Assembly (NCBI RefSeq): GCF_905147045.1
Contig: NC_065914.1
Span: forward strand, 124,001-188,000
Source: Nymphalis io
Lineage: Eukaryota; Arthropoda; Insecta; Lepidoptera; Nymphalidae
DNA length: 64,000 nucleotides
Direction of reading: 5' to 3'
Notes under the pieces: model-generated
Databases searched by the model: none
What the model was told of the DNA's origin: nothing
What the model saw: the letters and a program-made list of their open reading frames with translations, nothing else
In this document: piece after piece, positions 42,567 to 54,123 of the stretch
Layout of the letters: each line of letters starts with the position of its first letter
How positions within the stretch are numbered: the first letter of the stretch is position 1
Made by a program: the position numbers and the translations under genes

Positions 42567-44264
42567 ATGCCTATTGGAAAATTAGAACCATTCGATGTGA
42601 ATTCTAAGCAGTGGCCGGCGTATATTAGAAGAGTAAAACAATACATTGTGCTAAATGAGATTAAAGAGGAACTGCATGTACCGTTATTAATAACGGTTGT
42701 AGGAGAGGCTACCTATGCATTAATGTGCGATCTATGTTCGCCGGCACTTCCCGAAACGAAAAACTTCGATCAATTGGTAAAACTATTATCCGATCACCTA
42801 GAACCACAACGCTCAGAAATAGCCGAACGCCACGTGTTTCGGTTACGTAGACAACGCCCCGGCGAGCCTCTCATGGATTATCTTCACAACCTTAAACACC
42901 TGGCAACAACATGTAATTTTGGGAGTACGCTGGAAGAAAACCTACGAGATCAATTTGTGTCTGGATTGGTCAATGAAGTGATGCGGTCTAGAATATTCGC
43001 GGAGAGAAATATCAAATTTAAGGAGGCGGTGGAGTTGGCTCTGGCGCTGGAGGCTGCAGAGAAGCACGCGGAGGTGAGCGGGGCGACGTCGGTCCCGACT
43101 ACGGCCTCGTGTGCAGGCGGCGAGGGCGCAGAAGCCCTGCATCAGGCGAGCGACCGGCGCGGCCCGGCGCGGCGGCCCTCGGCGGTGGCCGGCGGCGGCG
43201 CGCGCGCCCGCGGCCGGAGGGATGCGGACGAGGTGCGCTGTTGGAGATGTGGGAAGTCTCATAGTGCTAATAAGTGTCGTTATGCGCAATATAGTTGCGA
43301 TAAATGTCAAAAAAAAGGGCATTTAAAAGTTATGTGTGAGGAAGTGCGGAATCGTGCATTTGGGCGCAATAGCTATAATAATTATGTTGTAGACGCGAGT
43401 GCCTCCGAGGATGAGGACTTCTTCAATATCGAATTGGCGGCTAAAGGTAATGGACCCTATTTTATCAAAGTGATAATCGACGGTCATGTATTAGAATGTG
43501 AAAAAGACACGGGGAGTCGTATCTCTGCCATTAGTGATCAACTTTTTAATAAATTATTCCCTAATAAAAAAATTAATACAGATAATCTCATTCTACGTTG
43601 TTATTCCGGGACTCAAATTAAGTCCCTTGGTTATATTAATGTAAATGTTACTCTTAACGAAATTAAGGCGGAAAATCTAGCTTTATACGTCATAGAAAAT
43701 GGGTCGCGCCCTTTAGTGGGCCGTGATTGGATGCGCGCTTTGAATATTAAAAAAATAACGTTAAAAGAAATTGTAGAAGATAATTTTATAGACTGTTTAA
43801 TAAACGAATTTACTGAAGTGTTTACAGATAAGTTAGGTACGTGTAAGAAAACAATTCAATTGCATCTCACGGATAAGGAACCGGTTTATGTAAGGGCACG
43901 CCCCGTTCCCCTCGCGCTGCGCGGCCGCGTCGAGAACGAGCTCGAGCGCCTCGAGCGCGAAGGTTATACCTACCGCGTGGACCACTCGGAGTACGGAACT
44001 CCGATCGTCCCCGTGGTGAAGGAATGCGGCGAAATACGTATTTGCGGGGACTATAAAATTACGATAAACCCGAAATTAAAACGTGATTATTACCCTTTGC
44101 CTCGTATAGAGGAATTGTTTGCAGCATTGAGTGGGGGTGAGGAGTTTTCAAAAATTGACTTGAAACACTCATATCAACAAGTCCTTTTATCAGAGGAATC
44201 TCAACCTTATACCGCGATCACTACTCATATCGGCACCTTCGTATATCGCCGCACACCTTTCGGG
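42567..44264 (+). pseudogene. Gypsy gag, protease and N-terminal RT (disrupted)
   Basis: Start chosen at ATG 42567 (MPIGKLEPFDVNSKQWP), the first after the LTR. Gag/capsid comes first (QLVKLLSDHLEPQ, FVSGLVNEVMRSRIF), then an Ala/Arg-rich GC-rich stretch and two zinc knuckles (CWRCGKSHSANKC, with one residue fewer than usual before His, and CDKCQKKGHLKVMC). The protease has DTGSRIS (usual DTGA/S). RT begins VYVRARPVPLALR, then DYYPLPRIEEL, SKIDLKHSYQQV with the first catalytic Asp, and RRTPFGLS. There SINE-M inserts. The zinc knuckles and protease remain readable. Gag and pol share one frame. Confidence 0.88.
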
Positions 44265-44389
44265 TTATCATGTACCGTAACAGCCTGTGAATATCCCACT
44301 GCTGGGCTAAAGGCCTCCTCTCCTCTTTTTTGAGGAGAAGGTTTTTGGAGCTTATTCCACCACGCTGCTCCAATGCGGGTTATCATGTA
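44265..44389 (-). repeat. SINE-M fragment inside Gypsy RT, TSD
   Basis: The insert, about 44275-44379, has TTATCATGTA on both sides (44265-44274, 44380-44389). It carries only the 3' third of the SINE. Removing it rejoins RT codons PFGLSC to PEKFQKI. Confidence 0.85.
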
Positions 44390-44604
44390 TACCGGAAAAA
44401 TTTCAAAAAATTATGGAAGAGACGCTCCGAGGGGTTCCCGGTACGGTAGTGTTTTTAGATGATATATGTGGGACAGGTTCTAATAGACAAATACATATGA
44501 GTAATTTACGAGCTGTGCTGGAACGGTTACGGTCTATGGGTTTCACGGTAAAATTAAACAAATGTAGTTTCTTGAAATTTAACGTCAAATATTTAGGCTT
44601 TATT
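44390..44604 (+). pseudogene. Gypsy RT segment with catalytic DD
   Basis: Encodes KFQKIMEETLRGVPGTVVFL then DDICGTG, the second catalytic box in the form FLDD (more often YxDD), and MGFTVKLNKCSFLK and VKYLGFIID. It lies between two SINE insertions. Confidence 0.85.
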
Positions 44605-44930
44605 ATAGATAGAGCCGAGATGGCCCAGTGGTAAGAACGCGTGAATCTTAACCGATGATCGTGGGTTTAAACCCGGGCAAGCACCACTGAATTTTCATGT
44701 GCTTAATTTGTGATTATAATTCATCTCGTGCTTTACGGTGATGGAAAACATCGTGAGGAAACCTGCATGTGTCTAATTTCACTGAAATTCTGCCACATGT
44801 GTATTCCACCAACCCGCATTGGAGCAGCGTGGTGGAATAAGCTCCAAACCTTCTCCTCAAAAAGAGGAGAGGAGGCCTTTAGCCCAGCAGTGGGACATTC
44901 ACAGGCTGTTACGGTTACGGGATAGATAGA
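44605..44930 (+). repeat. SINE-M, full length, inside Gypsy RT, 9-bp TSD
   Basis: The insert 44614-44921 lies between ATAGATAGA repeats (44605-44613, 44922-44930). A box GATGGCCCAGTGGT and B box GGTTTAAACCC in the head; ends 'cacaggctgttac' plus 'ggttac'. Codons I-I-D-R-L-G-L resume across the site when it is removed. Confidence 0.9.
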
Positions 44931-46875
44931 TTAGGCTTGCACCCCGATAATAAAAAAATATCAGCTATATGCGATGCGCCACGACCGGAAAATGTTACTC
45001 AGTTAAAGAGTTTTGGCAGGGGATAAGGTGCTGGCACACTACGAAGAGGGCCGGCCGTTGGTGTTGTCGGTGGATAGCAGCGCGTACGGGCTGGGCGCCG
45101 TTCTCGCGCACCGCTACCCGGACGGCAGCGAGCGCCCCGTGAGCTGTGTGTCGCGCACGCTTAATAGTGCAGAAATTAATTATAGCCAACTTGATAAAGA
45201 AGCGTTAGCTATCTTTTTTGGGATTATTAAACATCATCAATATCTTTTCGGTAGACGATTTGTACTACGAACGGATCATCAACCGTTAAGTTACATTTTT
45301 AGTCCAAAATGCGGTATCCCTCAAACGGCTGCAAGTCGCTTGCAGCGCTGGGCGGCGCGGTTATCGGCTTACGAATTTTCGGTAAATTTTGTGCGTTCGT
45401 GCGAGAACAGTCCGGCCCATGCGTTATCCCGCTTACCCCTGCCGTGCGAACACCGATCATCATCGCCTGCGCCGTTAAGTTATATCAATATAATAGACGA
45501 TAACTTACCCATTAATTTTAAAGATATTAGTCGCAAAACAAAGAAAGATCCATTATTAAGTAAGATCGTTGGTTATGTGTTGTTTGGATGGCCGTCTTAT
45601 ACGAAATGCGAGGAAGAAAAAGCTTATTTTAGTAGGAAAAACGAAATTGTTTTAGAATTAGGTTGTTTAATTTACAAATATAGAATCATAGTACCGCCAC
45701 AATTACGTAAAAAGATCTTGAAAGAAATACACGAAGGTCATCTTGGTATAAATAAAATGAAAAATGTATCAAGAAGTTATATCTATTGGCCTAATATTGA
45801 TAGGGATATAGAAAATTTGTGTCGGAATTGCGAAGCGTGTCGCATGGTTCGAGACGCACCCCCGCGGGCTACTTTGCATCCGTGGGAATTTCCTCTTCAT
45901 CCGTGGCAACGCTTACATGCGGACTTCGCTGAATGTGCAGGAAAAAAATATTTAATATTAATCGACGCGCACTCCAAGTGGCTGGAAGTTGTATGTATGT
46001 TACGAACGGACGCAGATTCGACCATTTCCGTTTTAAGAACTATTTTTGCGAGATTCGGGCTTCCATCGCAACTAGTTACGGATAACGGTCCCCCTTTCAG
46101 TTGTTTAGATTTTAATAATTATTGCATTTTAAACTGTATAAAGCATATATCAACGGCACCATACAGACCTCAAGGTAACGGTGCGGCTGAGATTGCCGTA
46201 AAAACCGTAAAAAAAGTCATAAAACGTGCAGTATACTTAAAAGAGGATGTGTCTTTGTCCCTATTGAAATTTCTTTTTCAGTATCGAAACTGTGAAAATG
46301 CTACTACGGGAGTTTCTCCGGCCGTCGCGTTGTTAGGACGTCGCTTACGAGGACGTCTGGACGCGTTACGCCCGAACGTGTCAAAGGTCGTGGAGTCGGT
46401 GCAAGATAGGCAGGTTGCTAATAAAATGGGGTCAACACGTCAAATTAAAGTAGGTGATGACGTTATGGTACGCGATTATACTAAGAACGGAACTAAGTGG
46501 ACAGGGGGAACTGTAACAGGTCAATCGGGTCCAGTGTCGTATAAAGTAGACGTGGGAGATGGAGTAACGTGGCGTAGACATCACGATCAAGTGATTAACC
46601 TAAATAAAAAAGATCGGTTTTCTTTATCGCGGACTAATCAGCACGGCTCGGTAATTAACAAAGGGAAAAATGAGATCGAAAATGTTAACGGGTCGGGGTC
46701 GGCTGATAGTGAGGCTGAGGAGGAGAGGTTTGAGGACGCGGCAGGGGAAGCCGAGGACAGTGGCCCGGAGACACGTTCATTGTCACCTGGACCGCGTCCC
46801 CCGACGCCTCCCCCTCCGAATGCTACTGCTAGAGATTTGCGCGCTTATAACCGCAGAATAAAAAAACATTGTTAA
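44931..46875 (+). pseudogene. Gypsy RNase H and integrase
   Basis: The RT thumb start (LGLHPDNKKISAICDAPRPE) ends at LKSF near 45015. It then jumps out of frame into AGDKVLAHYEEG; the family normally has about 50 residues here, so this is an internal deletion. The long frame (45013-46875) has RNase H (LSVDSSAYGLGAVLAHRYPD, QLDKEALAIFFG, LRTDHQPLSYIF). The integrase zinc finger (HEGHLGINKM and CRNCEAC) and DDE core (DFAEC, TDNGPPF, QGNGAAEIAVK) follow. The C-terminus is Pro-rich. No env. This segment alone is intact. Confidence 0.88.
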
Positions 46876-47100
46876 ACGTAATTTTAAGAGGTGTTTGTTT
46901 GTTTAGTTAGTTTAAGTATATATATATTATAATACATGTATAATTGTATATACATACATACATATATATGTACCTAGAACCTAGATGTAGTTTTTATACC
47001 GTTAAATATTGTTTAAATACTGTTTGTTAATTAATAAGAATATAAACTTTACTGTTATAGCTATACTTTAAGTGTTTAAGTAATTTAAAAAGGGGGAAAA

Positions 47101-47191
47101 TGGACGGTTTTATATTATAACTGTATGTAGGTATTTTTATATTCGCAATAAATCAGTCACCATCTTGCTCCTGTGTTTGATTGACGTTCCA
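47101..47191 (+). repeat. 3' LTR of the Gypsy element
   Basis: Identical in all 91 bases to 42413-42503, preceded by the polypurine tract. Confidence 0.92.
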
Positions 47192-47812
47192 GTTATCACT
47201 CAAATGCTATTTCTGATGTTAGGTCTGCTATTATTTTAATAATTATTGTTATTTAGCTTAGCGGTATTTTTTTCCATTCATGTTGCCGCAGAGTCTTAAA
47301 CACAGGCCATTCCTTATATATTCAAAATGGCGCCTAATAAGAATAAAATATAATTTTCAAGCAGTGATGAATCGCTTGAATTTTGTAAAAATTTACCAAA
47401 ATAGTAATATATAATTTTGTTTTGGTACATATTCAAATTTAGTATTGCATAAGTTAGGTAATAGACGAAATTTCATCTATATTTATAACTGATCAGAATA
47501 TGATTGGCGGGAATAGTTCGTGCTTATAATGCCTGAAGTTCTCAAAAAAATATGACCGACTAATTACAACTTATACCTAAATACCTGGATGTTTATTTTT
47601 TAATTTATATATAATTAACATTATTTTATGCTGCAATTTTTTTAAATTTGTTATGTGTAATATAATAATCAGGTTAGTAAAGGTTTGAATATGTTTTTTT
47701 ATTTAAAAAAATAACTTTTAACGCGACACGTTTTCTTAGACCAAAAACGTAAATGATACTAATTATCTTTGTTTAAAAAAAATCTTATTCAACCATTAAT
47801 TGCTTTTATTAA

Positions 47813-48655
47813 ATTAAATATATTAATTGTATCTATAACCAGTTTTCTTGTCGTGTTCACTTCATGATTGCGTAGGAGGCGTTTCGCCTTGCGGATTAAA
47901 TTACAAAAAACGACAAACGATGATGGTATTTTTATGTTACATAAAAACAGTGTTGCCAATCTCTTAGAAGCATCCTCCTGACGGATGAATTGAAACAAAT
48001 ACAAAATACATTTATAATATGATGTTAAAAAAAAGCAAATCAAGTACTGCAAGTAGCATTAGTAAACTTGAAATATACTCAATTAAATGAAGCTGAAGAG
48101 TTAATCCCCGGAGAGAATTTTTTAAAAAAATGTTCCTTCTAAAAAATGTCTGACCTGAAAATATCCTATTTGATTTCATCTGACATAGCCCTATTTAGGG
48201 GGAAAACCCCCAAGTTGGCAACACTGTATAAATAAATGTGGACCATCCATATAAACTTTCATATATTTAACACTAGGGGACAAATTTTTAATAAACCATC
48301 ATATGTGATCGAGCAAATTTTCACTCATAACTCATTTTTATTCAGTCAGTTAATTAATCAGTGTCAGAGTTTTTATTACGTATATAACATACATGCAAAA
48401 CGTCTATGCTTATGTATAAATAATATTGCAATATATAAAGGTTTATATATATATATATGAAAATATAATATGGAACTAATGGCTTCTTATGTATGTACAC
48501 ACATACATCCAATTTCTAGTTAATATTAAATAATTATATAACTAGGTTTATGAAATAACGTACATACACAATGGATATTACATCTTGGTTCCCAATGTTG
48601 GTGGCACATTGACAATATAAATGATGGTTAATATTTCGTAAAACGCCAATGAAAA
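47813..48655 (+). repeat. Direct copy of 7548-8395
   Basis: Same order and orientation as the repeat next to GTPBP2, but here joined to the arm repeat in inverted relation. It ends at the diverged SINE-B fragment (48571-48655). Confidence 0.87.
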
Positions 48656-48660
48656 TTCAA

Positions 48661-50745
48661 TAACCAAAAATTCATAAACCTAGTTATATACATCTTTGTC
48701 ATCTAAGCCGATATCATGTAATATTGCAATTAGACGGTCATGCAGTACTCTGTCAAAGGCTTTTTCGTAATCGATGAAACAAAGAAAAACGTCTTGTTGC
48801 ATGTCTCTGCATTTTTGTACGAGAACCTGCATTGCGAAAAGAGCCTCTCTCGTGCCCACTCCTATTCGAAAACCAAACTGACTATCTGCGAGATGTTCGT
48901 CGCATTTAGCTCTTATTCGCTCGTGGATGATATTCAGAAATAGTTTCAATACTTGGCTCATAAGGCTAACCGTTCGAAACTCTTCGCACCTTCTTGCGTT
49001 GGTCTTCTTAGGAAGCGTAATAAAAGTTGAGGTTAGTCAGTCTTTGGGTAAGTGGCCAGAATCGTATACCAAGTTAAAGAATTTAACCAGGAAGTTAATA
49101 TTTTCGTCTTCAATAAGTTTGAGTACTTCTATGGGAACATTATCCGGTCCGGTTGATTTTCCCGTTTTAGCTTTTTTAAGAGCGTTTGTGACTTCATTTT
49201 TCAGGATAGGATATCCGTCATTTGGATCACAATTTACCGCTATGCTTCGGAAATCGTCGGTATATTGATGAAATGTATTGTTCCCATAGGTGTTTTTTTC
49301 CTGATATATCTAATATGGGAATATTATTTTCATCCGTAAGTTGGTGAGTCGTCTTTTTGTGTCCTACCAAAGATTTTATTTCCTTATGCAGGTTAAATGC
49401 ATCATGTTTAGCATAAAGGTCCTCCACAAAATCAAACTTGCACTGATACCAAGCATCTCTAGCATAACGAACTTCACGCCGAATTTTCTTATCAATCTCA
49501 GTATACTTGCTATTGTCGGAATTCTTGTAGATTCTCCTTTCTTCGATAAGATCATATATTTTTTCTGTCATCCAACTCTGCTTAGGAATCCAATCTCTTT
49601 TCAAGTGTGTCTTATTGATGTTTAATATTTTGTTCTTCATTGAACACCACTCTTCCTCCACCGTACGCATTATCCCAGGTTTCTCATCTGCTGCCCACTC
49701 GTTTATTTCTTTCGCCACTTTATCTTGGATGTTAAGTTCTTTAAGTTTCCTCACGTCTATTGCGTGGTACTGTGTTCTCTTCTTTAGTTGTTTGAGTCTA
49801 CATAATATTAACATGGTTCGGTTTGATTTTGGTACTAAGTTAACAGGTTTATTAATGTATTTTGTGTTTATGATTACTCCCACTCCATACTTGTTGGAGC
49901 TATCCTCGGAACCAGAGTAATACATGGTGTAATTATTATCTATTTGGTGTTTAGCTTTGCCTATCCATCTAATCTCACTTAGTCCCATGATGTTAATCTT
50001 CATTCGTTGCATTTCTTTGCAGACATTGTAGACTTTTTCAGGACTCTTCAAGCTTCTGACGTTCCACGTTCCTATCTTCATTTGTTGTTTTTTCCACCTG
50101 GAGATTCTAAGCACCCCTGTCCCATCTAAGGGACGCCAGGAACTCGGGGCGATTTCTTTCTAAGACTTTTCCATAAAGCTGACGATAACTAGGGAATAAT
50201 AGTGCAGTGGTTTCCCCTTGCCTTCTGCACCAGACATTTTAGAGGTTACTTGTACCTCAAGGTCGCTGTTTCCCTTTTTCCAATCATGGTGCGTATGGTT
50301 ATACCGCCATTGATCGGTCGCCAGAGCCTCGTCTGTTATCTAGCAGGGAGCACCACGTGCAGGTGAGGTTGGCAATTGGGTCGGTTTAGATGGTAGTTCC
50401 GTTCCCCCCTTACCCCCCTTTCTTATAAAATAATATAACATTTATAAACATATTTTATAGTAGACATACAAAAAGATTTTTTTAAATTTAACTTTTTCTA
50501 ATCTGTTATGACTAATAAAAACATTAAAATGCCTTATCGGTTATCTGTTGTGATTATTTTGATAATGAAATTTGTCATTCATGTTATGTTATTGTATTCA
50601 AAAGGAATGTTACTTATCTGTTCCCAAGTCACTTTCTGTGTGTTTTTTTTAAATATATATCGTGTTTTATATATATCGAGCAGGCATAGTGAAATACATA
50701 TAACACTACCTTAAACAATAATGACTGTTTCAAACCTAAACAAGC
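48661..50745 (-). mobile_element. RTE-like LINE family 2, copy B, plus shared flank
   Basis: Reverse complement of 36283-37156 joined to 39698-40750, without the nested RTE. It keeps about 90 codons more of the RT than copy A. The flank 50431-50745 matches 36283-36560, so the pair arose by duplication of a block and not by two insertions. Confidence 0.85.
48680..50114 (-). pseudogene. Endonuclease-RT of LINE family 2 copy B, truncated
   Basis: The frame 50114-49227 (MKIGTWNVRSLKSPE, GLSEIRWIGKAKHQ, YYSGSEDSS, then the linker to RRFPKHSG) is continuous across the point where copy A is interrupted. RT continues in another frame (FGFRIGVGTREALFAMQVLV, FLCFIDYEKAFDRVLHDRLI) and stops at IGLDDKDVYN near 48680, before the second catalytic box. 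A frameshift lies near 49245 in both copies. Confidence 0.82.
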
Positions 50746-51620
50746 ACTAGTGAATTTTCATGTGATTAGTTTGCGTTTAAAAATATCGTGAGACAGCCTG
50801 CATTTATAATTATCAAATTTCACTGAAATTCTGCTAAACAATCCACTGTGTATTATCCAAAAAGGTAGAACAGACCTTAACCAGCCAGCTTACTCGTACT
50901 TCCTAAAAATAACATAAAATAATTTTGAATTACATTGCTTGTTCGACTCTGTTACATATAATGACATTTTCGGAACATCCAGAATAAATACAGAAATTGG
51001 CAATATACCACTTCAATAAAAAAAAAATAACCAATGCCAGAAATGAAAATATGGTGTGTTGCCAAAACAATTTATAAAGCTTTTATTTTACAATAATACT
51101 ATAATTATGAAATCGATTTTCAATATTTATTTGTTAAAATAAAACTTCAAAATATACAAGCGCTGTCCCGCAGTTTTATTCGCATTCTATCTATATGTTT
51201 GACGTCAAAGAAAATGACGCCCTGAATTCGAGCATTTTACAAGATACAAAAAAAAGACAAGTATCTACTGCTGCTTTAAGCTTTAAGGTCTTATATCCCT
51301 CTATGAAGGTTAGGAGCTGTCTCAGGTTACTGCATTACCCTCGTGGTTAGAAGCGCGTTATTATATAGATTACTAACCCTGTAATATTTTAAGGGCTTAA
51401 ATGAAATGTTTTTACGGAAGGACAGACAAAACAAAATTACTTATTTTTGAGACAGAAATCTTCGCAGTTTTACACAGAACACCTCACCAAAACTCATACA
51501 CAATCGAATGATTAGTTCAAGAACGTTTACATAACGACAAACATACTTACAAACATTCCTTTTCATTTATTAATATGCTTAATGTTATTATGTATATTAG
51601 TAGTTTTATTCAAAACATAG
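50746..51620. other. Diverged SINE-M remnant, then nothing recognised
   Basis: 50746-50865 retains blocks of SINE-M ('gtgaattttcatgtgatta', 'aatttcactgaaattctgc'). The remainder is AT-rich single-copy sequence with no gene or repeat recognised. Confidence 0.5.
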
Positions 51621-51932
51621 AGCCGAGATGGCCCAGTGGTAACAACGCGTGAATCTTAACCGATGATCGTGGGTTCAAACCCGGCCAAGCACCACTGAAT
51701 TTTCATGTGCTTAATTTGTGATTATAATTCATCTCTTGCTTTACGGTGAAGGAAAACATCGTGAGGAAATCTGCATGTGTCTGATTACACTGAAATTCTG
51801 CCACATGTGTATTCCACCAACCGGCATCGGAGCAGCGTTGTGGAATAAGCTGCAAACCTTCTCCTCAAAAAGAGGAGAGGAGAACTTTAGCCCAGTAGTG
51901 GGACATTCACAGGCTGTTACGGATTCAAAGCA
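51621..51932 (+). repeat. SINE-M, full length
   Basis: Head with GATGGCCCAGTGGT and GGTTCAAACCC, body and 3' signature 'cagtagtgggacattcac' then 'aggctgttac'. Confidence 0.88.
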
Positions 51933-52231
51933 TGCTAATTTTATTTTTATCGCGTCAGTGAACTCTATTTAAATTTATTTATAATAAGAAAATTCACGAT
52001 TGTCACGTTAAGAATCTAAATTTAAAGAGGGTGACACTGCGAAGTACATCTATTTATATAATAATAGTTTTCGCCCGCAGCTTGACCCATGTTTGAGGGA
52101 CTGAGACAGATGTATGTCCTTTGTCCTTTTCTGTTACAATGTCAACATATTTTGGTCATGATAATCGGTCGAGAAGTTAAAACGTAAAAGCGTAACAAAG
52201 AAACAAACACACTTTCACATTCACAATATTA
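51933..52231. repeat. Possible unclassified interspersed repeat
   Basis: The stretch 52140-52230 ('cgagaagttaaaacgtaaaa', 'aaacaaacacactttcacat', 'aatattagtaaggat') resembles a tail very common in lepidopteran intergenic DNA. A matching opposite end ('tattataaatgcgaaagtaa') occurs at 52865-52910. The class is unknown to me. Confidence 0.45.
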
Positions 52232-52815
52232 GTAAGGATTCTTTTGACCCTGTTGGTCTAGAAGTGATATATAAGGCCGCTGATCTCGAGGTCCTCAGTT
52301 CAATCCCCGGGTGGGGCTTTTTTTTTTTTTTTTTATATCGCCGGGAGGGCAAATGACTCTACTCCACCTGATGGTAAGTGGTAGTAGAGTCGAAACGCGA
52401 CGACGGCCAGTACAGACGGGAAAAACGTTCTGCACTAGCCGCCTTCGCCCTGCCGGCCCGCAAGATGCCTCTTCACGCCTCGTTTGAAGGAACCCGGGTT
52501 GTAAGAGGAGGGGAATACGTGAGCTGGTAAGGAATTCCATTTTTTGGAAGTGCGACAAAGAAAGGAGTTGCCAAATTTCTTTGTTCGCGATGGAATTGAT
52601 GTCACAGTTAGGCGGTGACATCGAGAACCAGCTCGCGTGGACTTAAGAAGGAAGGGGGAAGCAGGAAAGATAAGCTGATAGAAAGTTATTGGGTTTTTCT
52701 TTTGAAAATTCTCAATAGCAGCTCGGAGTTTGGATGTTAGATGTGTGTTCATACCCGTGCCTCGGAAAGCACGTAAAGCCGTTGGTCAAGCGCTTGGACT
52801 CCCTTCGGTTGTTGT
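52232..52815 (+). repeat. SINE-C interrupted by LINE copy 5
   Basis: Head 52244-52317 ('gaccctgttggtctagaagt', 'cagttcaatccccgggtggg'); body resumes at about 52668 ('ttattgggtttttcttttga', 'gtgcctcggaaagcacgtaa'). The SINE was there first. Confidence 0.75.
52318..52667 (-). mobile_element. LINE copy 5, short 3' fragment of the copy 1 family
   Basis: Poly(T) at the left and the family 3' UTR; about 75 codons of the RT C-terminus (SKKWNSLPAHVFPSSYNPGS, FKRGVKRHLAGRQGEGG), truncated at 'gcaggaa'. It is inserted right after the B-box region of SINE-C. Confidence 0.85.
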
Positions 52816-53130
52816 TGTATTGTTGAAACGTAAGCAATGAAGTTCTGAACAAAAATATCATCTATACTTAATATTATAAATGCGAAAGTAACTGTATGTC
52901 TGTTACGCTTTCACGGCTTAACCACCCCCCTATAACACGCGTGCCAAACTGCGAGTGTTAACTAGTATTCTAAAAGCAAAACAAAAATAAGCTTAAAAAA
53001 CATAACTAAATCTAAAAGTATAAGTAAGACATTCTAAAATAATTGTCTAACCATAAATCAATAAAATAACAAATAAAAAGCAAAAATCCACGCGAGTCTT
53101 GGTTCCAAAATGTCTTATACCATTCTAATC
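52816..53130. other. No gene; repeat debris
   Basis: Includes the 'tattataaatgcgaaagtaa' repeat end (52865-52915). The rest is AT-rich with nothing recognised. Confidence 0.4.
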
Positions 53131-53187
53131 GCGCGCGGATTATACATATTTCTTCCATTTGCTTAATATTTAAATTTCATTATTGAC

Positions 53188-53445
53188 GGGCCGGTTGGCG
53201 TGGTTGGTAGACACTTACCTTTCACGCCGAAGGTTGTTGGTTCGATTCCCACCAGGACAGATATTCGTGTGCATGAACATGTCTGTTTGTCCCTAGTCTG
53301 GGTGTAATTATCTATATAAGTATGTATTTACAAAAGAAAAGTAGTATATGTAGTAAATCAGTTGTCTGATTTCCGTAGTACGAGCTCTGCGTAGTTTGGG
53401 ATCAGATGGCCGTGTGAATAATGTCCCAGGATATTATTATTATTC
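53188..53445 (+). repeat. SINE-A, full length
   Basis: Head 'ccggttggcgtggttggtag' (A box) and GGTTCGATTCCCACC (B box), body and (ATT)n tail. It lies just upstream of GTPBP2 exon 1. Confidence 0.85.
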
Positions 53446-53480
53446 GAACAATAATGAGTAATCTAATTTTTCAGACAAAA

Positions 53481-53598
53481 ATGGACTCGTTCTTCAGCCT
53501 CTTCGATCCGTCAGATGGCAATACGAACAGACAGAATAATAACAAAAAACATAAAAACGATCAAGAGAACGGCAGGAAGAACCCAGACGCACCCAAGG
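53481..53598 (+). CDS. GTPBP2: GTPBP2-like first coding exon
   Basis: ATG at 53481 (context ACAAAAATGG) after a TTTTTCAG that may be a 5' UTR acceptor. It encodes MDSFFSLFDPSDGNTNRQNN, then a Lys/Asn-rich stretch ending NPDAPK plus one base; donor GTATGT. Human GTPBP2 also starts MDS...LF and continues basic and Asn/Gly-rich, so the match is reasonable but weak alone. The phase left (1 base) does not match exon 2 as read below (needs 2), so a micro-exon, another splice site or a 1-bp change must be assumed. Confidence 0.65.
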
Positions 53599-54123
53599 GT
53601 ATGTACAAACCTTTGTATATATGTAATAAGTTTATTTATTGAAATAAAAACTAAAGTCGTTGCTCTGTTAAGCGAAATTTATTCTTTTATGTCATATCAC
53701 AAATTACTTCTGCAAACAAAGTATGAGTACAAATTATAATTATTTACTAACCCGTAAAAAGAAACAACATTAAAAGCTATTGCTTCAAATATTTTTTTAC
53801 AATCTGAATTGTTTCTTTTTTTAAAAAAACGTCGTTAACTTTTTATTATATTAAGCCAGTGTGAATTTCTCTAATTATAGAATGACACATGACATAATGC
53901 AAAGTGTTGCCACAATAGATAATACTTGGACGTATTAAGTCGAAGTTAATGCACGTGCAATTTAAATTTAATGAAGAGCCCAAAGAGCTTCATTTACATA
54001 TATATAACATACTGACATATAAACGCACAGCCCAAACTACTGCGACATGAAAATTTGCATACGGGTTCCTTTTACGCAATAGGTTAGCACTTAGGAAGGA
54101 TTTTTGAAAATTTAACCCTGCAG
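53599..54123 (+). other. Intron, no feature recognised
   Basis: AT-rich and nearly identical to 61252-61778. No repeat family or coding segment recognised. Confidence 0.5.

Larger units (their letters stand above)
42408..47196 (+). mobile_element. Ty3/Gypsy LTR retrotransposon, 5-bp TSD
   Basis: Body 42413-47191 with GTTAT duplicated at 42408-42412 and 47192-47196; the right arm near 24558 shows the empty site ('ggatggttatcacac'). LTRs are 91 bp and identical. The candidate primer site TGGCGACGAGTCGG starts one base after the 5' LTR, and a purine tract (AAAAGGGGGAAAA) immediately precedes the 3' LTR. Internal region 4.6 kb, gag-pol without an env-like frame. Pol is broken by two SINEs and a deletion. 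Confidence 0.93.
40993..47812 (-). repeat. Third copy of the arm repeat, split by a Gypsy element
   Basis: 40993-42412 and 47197-47812 match the right-arm orientation (22885-24600 and about 24550-25550) without the right arm's private insertions. A small insertion near 41164-41190 duplicates 'ttacagttacag' and 'agcaagcgc'. At 47812/47813 the match jumps into the 7548-8395 repeat. Confidence 0.85.
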
